The notes under the pieces were generated by a model. That model had not been told where the DNA came from. It made no database searches and was given only the letters and a program-made list of their open reading frames with translations. A stretch of 11,356 bases of DNA from assembly GCA_946479535.1 (NCBI GenBank), contig CAMLGP010000033.1, positions 1-11,356 on the forward strand. Reading direction: 5' to 3'. The position numbers and the translations under genes were made by a program. Source of the stretch: an uncultured Bacteroidota bacterium (GTDB lineage: Bacteria > Bacteroidota > Bacteroidia > Chitinophagales > Chitinophagaceae). Of this stretch, positions 6,407 through 11,356 are shown in pieces; positions within the stretch are counted from its first letter, which is position 1, and every line of letters begins with the position of its first letter.

Positions 6407-6925
6407 ATTTCAATCGTTTAATAGATACCCTATCTGAGCATAGGGATCGGTTAATTAATAAGGGCTAAAAGAATCCCTTTTTGAATAGCAAGGAAACTAA
6501 ATCTAAAACGAATGTATTGGTCGGCTGCTGAAGAAATATGCCGCCGTGCCCCAAAACTAGGATTTTTTATTAAACCTGCTCACTCCATCTTCCGCTCAAA
6601 AAACAATTAGGGCTATAAGGGCTCCAGACAATGTGTCCAGGATACGCTACCGTACTGTAATCATCACTGTAGCTGTTATGTCCAACTGTGGAATTGACAA
6701 GCATTACTAAAATCAATACATAGATACCCCCAGTATAGGTAAATAATGCATCAGGTACTCCGCTGGCAATCCCGGTCCCTGGCCTGTAGCCCACCGCCGG
6801 GGTGGTTCATGCAGTTCGGCAACACTTTTAACCGTACTGCTGGTTTTTATCGGGCTATTACAGAATCGCCAGATCTCAGCGTTTACTGGATTGGTTCCCC
6901 TCCCAAAGATCGAACAGTTTGAACG
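6407..6925. other. Gene-poor region with a GC-rich island and decayed-looking reading frames
   Basis: No recognisable gene occurs between the receiver-like gene and GH43. On the - strand the GH43 frame stays open for 70 codons past its TAG (6925-6716). In another frame, a 74-aa ORF at 6570-6794 starts only at GTG and contains one hydrophobic stretch (GGIYVLILVMLV). On the + strand a 58-codon ORF crosses the same place. None resembles a family I know. About 6770-6840 is clearly richer in G+C than the rest (roughly 36 of 60 bases at 6781-6840) and contains a CCACC/GGTGG hairpin (6791-6795 and 6801-6805). The region could be a degraded gene or a small transferred fragment. Confidence 0.35.
6424..6448 (-). 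promoter_or_regulatory. Inverted repeat in the leader of the receiver-like gene
   Basis: CCCTAT (6428-6433) pairs with ATAGGG (6440-6445) across a 6-nt loop. One bulged base (6427) extends the stem by GAT/ATC (6424-6426 with 6446-6448). It lies 18-42 bases upstream of the start codon, a position suited to an operator or a leader hairpin. There is no further support. Confidence 0.3.
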
Positions 6926-7978
6926 CTAATTAGTACCCGATGGAACAGGCAATGGGTTTCTGCCAACCGGTGTTCCAAAATAAGGAAGTCCTTCCCTGGT
7001 CCAGCTAAACTTTTGCATATGTGGTGCACGGCGATTACCACACCCGGCATCAGGTGTTGGGTTGGCATGATAAATTATCCAGTCTTCTTTTCCATCAGGA
7101 CTCTTGAAGAATGAATTATGCCCTGGTGCAAATACACTGTCTTCCACTGATTGCACAAATACAGGGCTGGGATGTTTCTTCCAGTTAGCAGGATCAAGTA
7201 CATTGTCTCTGCTATTGAATATCAGCATGCCCAGATTGTAATCTTCCCAGCATGCATTAGCAGAATAAACAATAAATAATTTACCGTTATGTTCCAGAAA
7301 TTGAGGGCCTTCATTTATACGCAGAAAAGGCGGTTCACCTGTATTCTTTTGCCATGCTACAGGTACCTTTCCATGCAATTCCCATTCATAAGTTGGGACA
7401 GATAAGAGAACCCTGTTGCCCTTCATGGTCCAGGGATTTTCCAACTCCGCGATATAAATATTCTGCTGTACATTATTATAGTTCTCCCATCCGCTCCACG
7501 CAGCATATCGCTTTCCTTTATAATCGATCACTGTAAGATCAATTGCCCAATGATCATCCGGATCACCCAGTTTTCCTTTTAACTCCCAATCGCCAATAAA
7601 AGGATCTTCATTTTTATTTTCCAGCACCCATATTCGATGATGCAGATTATTTCCTTCATCAGCGGCGAAATAGATATACCATTTATTATCCAAAAAATGG
7701 ATCTCCGGGGCCCAGAACTGTTTTGAATATGGCTTACCATTCTCAGGGGCAAAAGCTACTTTCTCTTCTGCTGTTGCAAGGTTGGCCAGGTTCTTTGTAC
7801 GGAATAATTTGATCTGATCCTTCCCAACCGTGCTCATAAAATAAAACCAGCCTTTCTGGTAAATCACCCAGGGATCCGGACCGGAAGGTTTTAAAGGATT
7901 GGTATAGGTCTGTTGAGATATAACTGAGAAGCAGGCAAAAAGTCCTGTAACCAGAAGTGTTAAACCCTTGTTCCTCAC
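6926..7978 (-). CDS. Secreted glycoside hydrolase family 43 (arabinofuranosidase-like)
   Basis: This is an exported five-bladed beta-propeller glycosidase of 350 aa. An N-terminal signal peptide (MRNKGLTLLVTGLFACFSVIS) precedes mature QQTYTNPLKPSGPDPW. The GH43 triad is visible: general base Asp35 in GPDPWV, pKa-modulating Asp147 in HWAIDLTV, and general acid Glu223 in INEGPQF. FWAPEIHF (88-95) and APGHNSFF (284-291) are typical blade motifs; His287 may take part in a metal or water network. The layout recalls exo-1,5-alpha-L-arabinofuranosidases (Araf43A-like, perhaps subfamily 26), so plant arabinan or arabino-oligosaccharides are the likely substrates. No SusC/SusD pair or other polysaccharide genes accompany it. 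The DUF4242 gene lies 149 bp upstream on the same strand, separated by terminator-like hairpins. Family membership is firm; the exact specificity is inferred. Confidence 0.92.
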   Translation of the reverse strand: MRNKGLTLLVTGLFACFSVISQQTYTNPLKPSGPDPWVIYQKGWFYFMSTVGKDQIKLFRTKNLANLATAEEKVAFAPENGKPYSKQFWAPEIHFLDNKWYIYFAADEGNNLHHRIWVLENKNEDPFIGDWELKGKLGDPDDHWAIDLTVIDYKGKRYAAWSGWENYNNVQQNIYIAELENPWTMKGNRVLLSVPTYEWELHGKVPVAWQKNTGEPPFLRINEGPQFLEHNGKLFIVYSANACWEDYNLGMLIFNSRDNVLDPANWKKHPSPVFVQSVEDSVFAPGHNSFFKSPDGKEDWIIYHANPTPDAGCGNRRAPHMQKFSWTREGLPYFGTPVGRNPLPVPSGTN

Positions 7979-8017
7979 GGCAGGCTAATTTAATGGAAGA
8001 TAGGGATTTTAGTTCCC

Positions 8018-8054
8018 AAAAAAATGGAGAAACCTTTTCACCAGGGAAAAGGTT
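8018..8054 (-). terminator. Hairpin plus T-run after the DUF4242 gene
   Basis: Read leftward, a perfect 9-bp stem (arms 8046-8054 and 8031-8039, AACCTTTTC/GAAAAGGTT, 6-nt loop) is followed after six bases by seven T (8024-8018). This is a plausible intrinsic terminator for the DUF4242 transcript. An overlapping hairpin at 8041-8070 competes with it. Confidence 0.55.
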
Positions 8055-8070
8055 GATCCCGATTCCCTGG
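8041..8070 (-). promoter_or_regulatory. Alternative hairpin overlapping the terminator stem
   Basis: CCAGGGAA (8041-8048) and TTCCCTGG (8063-8070) form a perfect 8-bp inverted repeat with a 14-nt loop. The arm at 8041-8048 uses the loop and three stem bases of the terminator-like hairpin (8031-8054), so the two folds exclude each other. On the leftward transcript this hairpin is made first. The arrangement resembles an attenuator ahead of GH43. Confidence 0.35.
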
Positions 8071-8127
8071 ATGTAAGGCTTTTCTTTAATAAGTTCCCTG
8101 TTGCGGTGCCTGAACCGTGCTAATCTA

Positions 8128-8781
8128 TTATTGTCCCTGCGTTACAGAAAGGATCCGGGAAGGAAGCAGCCCATGTGCCTCTTTATGCGTTTTAATTATA
8201 GCGGATGAATCAGGTGCCTGGGAAAGACAGAATACCTGTCCCTGCCCTTCATCTACCCAATAGTTAAGGAAGTTCACGCCATATTTAGCCTGCGTTGCCA
8301 GGTCTTTCTGATGTGCATCTGCAACATCTTTTGCAGCAACTTTACCGGGACCGAAGTTATGTATGTCAAGGAAAAAGTTCTTTCCATTGTTTACAGCTGC
8401 TTCCGGACCATCAGTCACCTCAAATATATCATCAGGCAACAGGCCATGCGCATCCTGATGGGTCATTCTGATTGAAGCTGTATCGGGTGAAGTAGAAAGG
8501 CAATAAACGTTGCCGCCTTTTTCATCAACCCAATATTTTATAAAATGTACGCCATACTTTCCCTGGATTGACAGGTCTTTCTTATGGGCATCGGCTACAG
8601 CAGCAGCCGTAACTTTTCCGGAGCCCAGGTGGTGAACATCCATGTACAGGTTTTCCTGCACAGGTTTTTGTGCGATTGCTGAAGAATCTTTGGTTTGCTC
8701 TACTTCAGTCTTTCCCTGCTGGGAAGACTGACAGGATGCCAGAACCAAAGCAGCAAGTGTGGTAATTGCTAAGAATTTCAT
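8128..8781 (-). CDS. Lipoprotein with two tandem DUF4242 domains
   Basis: A lipoprotein signal peptide (MKFLAITTLAALVLASC) ends in a lipobox with Cys17, so the mature protein is lipid-anchored in the periplasm or outer membrane. A Ser/Gln/Lys-rich linker (18-43) leads to two DUF4242 (PF14026) domains at residues 44-126 and 135-217. They align without gaps at an offset of exactly 91 residues and share about 47 of 83 positions by hand count. Both keep the same possible metal-ligand residues: His50/141, His66/157, Cys94/185, His108/199 and His112/203, within ADAHxKD, VxCL and HxxAHGLLP motifs. One DUF4242 protein, SCO4226 of Streptomyces, is known to bind nickel, so metal binding is a reasonable guess. 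A TAnnTTTG box at 8825-8832 is a good promoter candidate. The physiological role is unknown. Confidence 0.88.
   Translation of the reverse strand: MKFLAITTLAALVLASCQSSQQGKTEVEQTKDSSAIAQKPVQENLYMDVHHLGSGKVTAAAVADAHKKDLSIQGKYGVHFIKYWVDEKGGNVYCLSTSPDTASIRMTHQDAHGLLPDDIFEVTDGPEAAVNNGKNFFLDIHNFGPGKVAAKDVADAHQKDLATQAKYGVNFLNYWVDEGQGQVFCLSQAPDSSAIIKTHKEAHGLLPSRILSVTQGQ
8131..8379 (-). repeat. Second DUF4242 unit of the tandem duplication
   Basis: This encodes residues 135-217 and is colinear with the unit at 8404-8652 without insertions or deletions over 83 codons. The paired His and Cys residues are retained. Confidence 0.8.
8404..8652 (-). repeat. First DUF4242 unit of the tandem duplication
   Basis: This encodes residues 44-126. 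The amino-acid identity to the second unit is roughly 57 percent by hand count, which points to an old intragenic duplication or to domain accretion. Confidence 0.8.
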
Positions 8782-8824
8782 GATAAATTGTTTAATAAAA
8801 ATGAATAAACGAAGAGTAACGGCG

Positions 8825-8832
8825 CAAAGCTA
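8825..8832 (-). promoter_or_regulatory. TAnnTTTG promoter box for the DUF4242 gene
   Basis: Read leftward the sequence is TAGCTTTG, an exact match to the Bacteroidota -7 consensus TAnnTTTG. It lies 43 bases before the ATG, leaving a leader of about 35 nt. No well-spaced TTG (-33) is obvious. Confidence 0.45.
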
Positions 8833-8934
8833 TTTCGCAATAAAAAAGGGAAATGACCGGAGTTTTCTAACGGCAGCTAAAAGCCGATGATGCAAACGAA
8901 TCAATCTACCAACGGGAGAAGAGAAAGTTTAAGA

Positions 8935-9438
8935 TTATTGACTATATAAACTTAGTATTTCCTGCGAATCTGGAAAAGAAAATTCACGTATAAAGGTGAG
9001 TTCAAGTTTTGCAATTAATCGTATGGACCTTGCGTTTTTTGACACTGTGATGGCAGAAATTACGGGTATATTTAGTTGATGGTTGGCAAAATCCAGAGTG
9101 GCTTTAGCAATTTCGTAAGCATAGCCCGATCCCATGTACGAAGGCAAAAAGGCAAAACCGATATCAGGATTTTCCATCATTGGGCGGTTAATAATCCCAC
9201 ACATTCCAATGGGTAATCCCTCTTCTTTTCTTTCCACCAACCACAACCCATACCCATTTACCCGGTAACTCCTGATGGGACCATTCTCCAGATAGACTAA
9301 AGCCTGTTCTTCGGTCCTTACGTTCCGGTCACCTATATACTCCAGCCAGCCAGGTGAATTCACCAATTCAATAATGAATGCCGCATCTGATTTTTCAAAT
9401 TGCCTGAGTCTAAGTCTTTCTGTTTCAAGGACCATCAT
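8935..9438 (-). CDS. GNAT family N-acetyltransferase, RimJ/RimL type
   Basis: This 167-aa acetyl-CoA-dependent acetyltransferase has the RimJ/RimL-like (Acetyltransf_3) opening LETERLRLRQFEKSDAAFI and a family-typical order of strands. The acetyl-CoA pyrophosphate loop is visible at PSYMGSGYAYEIAKATLDFA (99-118), matching R/QxxGxG/A with Met in place of the basic residue. The following NIPVISAITVSKNARSIRLIAKLEL (123-147) is the motif that closes the fold. Members acetylate ribosomal-protein N-termini, other proteins or small molecules; the substrate here is open. The start is the first of two adjacent ATG codons (9438 or 9435). It is divergent from the Ada-like gene, with 92 bp between them holding a 12-bp palindrome. 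Confidence 0.9.
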   Translation of the reverse strand: MMVLETERLRLRQFEKSDAAFIIELVNSPGWLEYIGDRNVRTEEQALVYLENGPIRSYRVNGYGLWLVERKEEGLPIGMCGIINRPMMENPDIGFAFLPSYMGSGYAYEIAKATLDFANHQLNIPVISAITVSKNARSIRLIAKLELTFIREFSFPDSQEILSLYSQ

Positions 9439-9463
9439 GCTGTCCGTTCATTTATGATGAAGT

Positions 9464-9475
9464 GGTAAATTTACC
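9464..9475. promoter_or_regulatory. Perfect 12-bp palindrome between divergent genes
   Basis: GGTAAATTTACC is a perfect palindrome, 25 bases upstream of the GNAT start and 55 bases upstream of the Ada-like start. Its position would suit an operator acting on one or both genes. The Ada-like protein itself has a DNA-binding domain, but a link is only inference. Confidence 0.3.
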
Positions 9476-9510
9476 GCAAGAAACGGGTTTCCAATCATAA
9501 GGCACAATAC

Positions 9511-9518
9511 TAGTTTTG
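9511..9518 (+). promoter_or_regulatory. TAnnTTTG-like box before the Ada-like gene
   Basis: TAGTTTTG fits the Bacteroidota -7 consensus. It ends only 12 bases before the ATG, so the leader would be very short. The -33 element is not clear. Confidence 0.3.
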
Positions 9519-9530
9519 TAAAAAGAAAAA

Positions 9531-10373
9531 ATGACTACCCAGGATACATACGATTTTTCACGTATTGCCGAAGCAATTGAATACATCAATACTAATTATA
9601 AGGATCAGCCCGATCTGGATGAGGTGGCTCAGAATATTCATCTCAGTCCCTTTCATTTCCAGCGAATGTTCACCAGCTGGGCTGGAGTAAGTCCAAAAAA
9701 ATTCCTGCAGTTCATTACAGTGGAACATGCCAAGAAAATATTACAGCAGAGCAAATCTTCCATAGCTGATGCTGCTTATGAAACGGGATTATCCGGAACA
9801 GGTCGGTTACATGACCTCTTTATCAATATTGAAGGGATGACGCCGGGAGAATTTAAGAATGGAGGAAAAGAATTGCGAATCAATTATCATTATTCAAACA
9901 GTCCTTTTGGCCCAGTATTGATTGCTTCCACAACAAAAGGAATTTGCTATATGGCATTTGCAGATGACAGGCAAAAAGCATTTAAAGAATTGAAACAGAT
10001 GTTTCCTAATGCAAATTTCATTGATAAGAAAGATGAATTGCAAACCAATGCTCTTTCCATTTTTGGAGCAGACTGGAGCCGGCTTAATAAAATAAAACTA
10101 CATCTTAAAGGAACAGATTTCCAGCTCAAGGTCTGGAACATGTTACTAAAAGTGCCCATGGGGTTATTGACTACTTATGGCGGACTGGCTCAAAAGATCG
10201 AAAACCCTGCCGCTTCAAGAGCTGTAGGATCAGCAGTGGGAGATAACCCGGTTGCCTTTCTTATCCCATGTCACAGGGTGATTCAATCAACAGGTGTATT
10301 AGGCAATTACCATTGGGGAACTAATCGGAAGACCGCTATGATAGGTTGGGAATGTGTTAGAATGGCAGGATAA
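9531..10373 (+). CDS. Ada-like AraC-HTH / O6-alkylguanine-DNA methyltransferase fusion
   Basis: This is a bifunctional protein of 280 aa. Residues 10-110 form an AraC-type double helix-turn-helix (IAEAIEYINTNY, LSPFHFQRMFTSWAGVSPKKF, ending in GMTPGEFK). Residues 118-280 form a DNA repair methyltransferase that moves the alkyl group from O6-alkylguanine to its own Cys247 in IPCHRV, with the partner motifs TTYGGLA (214-220) and ASRAVGSA (228-235), whose Arg230 fits the base-flipping Arg finger, and GNYHWG (258-263). The N-terminal zinc domain of classical Ada, which accepts methyl groups from phosphotriesters, is absent, so activation by that route is not expected. Such HTH/methyltransferase fusions are common in Bacteroidota. 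It is divergent from the GNAT gene and its stop is 2 bp from the end of the convergent barrel gene. Function is confident; whether it regulates alkylation genes is not known. Confidence 0.93.
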   Translation: MTTQDTYDFSRIAEAIEYINTNYKDQPDLDEVAQNIHLSPFHFQRMFTSWAGVSPKKFLQFITVEHAKKILQQSKSSIADAAYETGLSGTGRLHDLFINIEGMTPGEFKNGGKELRINYHYSNSPFGPVLIASTTKGICYMAFADDRQKAFKELKQMFPNANFIDKKDELQTNALSIFGADWSRLNKIKLHLKGTDFQLKVWNMLLKVPMGLLTTYGGLAQKIENPAASRAVGSAVGDNPVAFLIPCHRVIQSTGVLGNYHWGTNRKTAMIGWECVRMAG

Positions 10374-10377
10374 TTTA

Positions 10378-11356
10378 TTATCTCTTGTTCTTTCTCAGAT
10401 CCAAAACATTCATCCGGACATATAATTGTACGGCTTTATTCTTATCCTTTACCAAAAGAATGTTACCATCTGCCTCGGTATTGATATAATCATTAATACC
10501 CGCCGTATACCTTGTTCCAACAGTATATCTCTTCCAGGTATAGTTTAGATCAAGCAGGTATCGCCAGTCGGTACTTTTAAATTGTTTTGACATCACTTCA
10601 ATTCCATCAGAAGCGGGTGTTGCAGATGCAGAAGGTGTTCCCCACCCTCCCGCTGCACCTGTTGAAGGATAGGAGCTATTATCAGTGCGGGCAACAGCTT
10701 TCTTAGTGGAATTTACAGTAGTAGTTGAATATGTTTTGGTCCATTCACCGCTGGTAGTCTCCTTCCAGCCAGCATGCTCATCCATCAATATGCTTCTTCT
10801 GAGATGGGAGTACTGTATACCTGTTCCAATAGAAACACCATTGATCGGTTTAAAATGAACCGATAAAGGAATATTCATGTAATATAATTTGTTTAACCAT
10901 ACAGCCCTTTCCTTTCTCTTTCCAATGTCCACATCCACACACGAAGAGTACAATTTAAGATCGGGTGTGTATTGTGGGGAGCTATGCTGAAACCCTGTTT
11001 CCGCATACCACTTGTTATTGAAATGATATTGTGCAAATACGGAAGGAATGAAATCAACCAGGGTGTTTTTCTTCCCATTAATATTAAGAGTACTTATCTC
11101 CTGATTACTCATGGGCGCATTGTAATTGATGGCTGCACCCAGTACCCATCCCGTTTTCTTCTGAAGGAATTGAGGCTTTTTATTTTCTGTAGAAACTGAG
11201 GAAAGGTGACCCGGAATGATCAGGTCACCTTTGTTCAACAATTTATCCGTGGAAAGCCCCTCGATAACATTAAAATAGTGTTCCTTAAAAGCTTTTCCGT
11301 CAGACATATTTCCCCCACCCGTATAATTAAGTGGTTGTTTAGCTGATTGTTGTTCT
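10378..11356 (-). CDS. Outer-membrane beta-barrel domain protein, C-terminal part (gene runs off the window)
   Basis: The reading frame stays open to the window edge, so the true start lies beyond 11356; the ATG at 11307 is only internal. About 325 codons are visible. After a polar linker (about 60 residues) comes a series of alternating-hydrophobic strands with aromatic ends typical of Bacteroidota OMP_b-brl barrels: TGWVLGAAINYNAP, FIPSVFAQYHFNNKWYAETGFQHS, IPLSVHFKPI, GVSIGTGIQYSH, WRYLLDLNYTWKRYTVGTRY, and a closing AVQLYVRMNVLDL. A low-complexity Ser/Thr/Gly/Ala/Pro insertion (about 10600-10690) forms a likely surface loop. In Chitinophagaceae such barrels are often the C-terminus of longer proteins with a membrane-anchored N-terminal region and sit next to an ECF sigma factor, but that part is not in view. 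The function is unknown. It is convergent with the Ada-like gene. Confidence 0.75.
   Translation of the reverse strand, partial: EQQSAKQPLNYTGGGNMSDGKAFKEHYFNVIEGLSTDKLLNKGDLIIPGHLSSVSTENKKPQFLQKKTGWVLGAAINYNAPMSNQEISTLNINGKKNTLVDFIPSVFAQYHFNNKWYAETGFQHSSPQYTPDLKLYSSCVDVDIGKRKERAVWLNKLYYMNIPLSVHFKPINGVSIGTGIQYSHLRRSILMDEHAGWKETTSGEWTKTYSTTTVNSTKKAVARTDNSSYPSTGAAGGWGTPSASATPASDGIEVMSKQFKSTDWRYLLDLNYTWKRYTVGTRYTAGINDYINTEADGNILLVKDKNKAVQLYVRMNVLDLRKNKR

Noticed and set aside
6570..6794. 74-codon leftward ORF with a hydrophobic stretch
   Set aside because: It starts at GTG, has no family resemblance and no ribosome site, and lies in a region with equally long frames in other phases. It is described only as part of the gene-poor region.
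6716..6886. 58-codon rightward ORF across the GC-rich island
   Set aside because: Long open frames occur there by chance because of higher GC, and no domain or start signal supports it.
6926..7978. Polysaccharide utilisation locus
   Set aside because: GH43 is the only carbohydrate gene in view; no SusC/SusD, hybrid sensor or transporter is nearby.
9531..10373. Classical Ada protein
   Set aside because: The N-terminal zinc domain with the phosphotriester-accepting Cys is missing, so it was called an Ada-like fusion only.
1..11356. CRISPR array, tRNA, rRNA, insertion sequence or prophage
   Set aside because: No regular spacer-repeat pattern, cloverleaf, rRNA sequence, transposase or terminal inverted repeat was seen on either strand.

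Overview
The window looks like a chromosomal segment from a Bacteroidota bacterium, most probably of the Chitinophagaceae type. The reasons are moderate to low GC, mostly weak or absent Shine-Dalgarno sequences, TAnnTTTG-type promoter boxes, a soluble PAS histidine kinase, small proteins that resemble Bacteroidota-restricted families, a lipoprotein signal ending in a typical lipobox, a secreted GH43 glycosidase, and a C-terminal outer-membrane barrel protein. This placement is by eye. I saw no rRNA, tRNA, CRISPR array, insertion sequence or phage gene.

Region 1 (1-2400) is regulatory. A Rrf2 repressor with a complete IscR-like Cys3-His ligand set is followed after 40 bp by a cytosolic PAS histidine kinase. 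The kinase stop overlaps (ATGA) the start of an 18-codon ORF that resembles the first strand of a response regulator and then stops, so the cognate regulator may have been lost. The stop of that mini-ORF abuts the end of a convergent gene for a conserved 125-residue protein of unknown function.

Region 2 (2400-5390) is a rightward series of envelope genes: an unknown protein with three predicted membrane spans, a YdjM/DUF457-type membrane metal-dependent hydrolase, and a two-HKD phospholipase D/cardiolipin synthase-like protein. It ends in a strong hairpin.

Region 3 (5400-6925) holds a 71-residue XRE regulator and an orphan receiver-like protein that has lost its phosphorylation residues, both leftward, plus two gene-poor stretches. 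The second stretch contains a GC-rich island directly after the GH43 stop codon.

Region 4 (6926-9438) is leftward: a secreted GH43 arabinan-type hydrolase, a lipoprotein made of two tandem DUF4242 domains, and a RimJ/RimL-type GNAT acetyltransferase. Two mutually exclusive hairpins followed by a T-run lie between the DUF4242 and GH43 genes.

Region 5 (9439-11356) holds a divergent Ada-like AraC/O6-alkylguanine-DNA methyltransferase fusion and, converging on it, the C-terminal part of an outer-membrane barrel protein that runs off the window. No single pathway links the genes. The most coherent theme is redox or stress signalling on the left and envelope maintenance in the middle.
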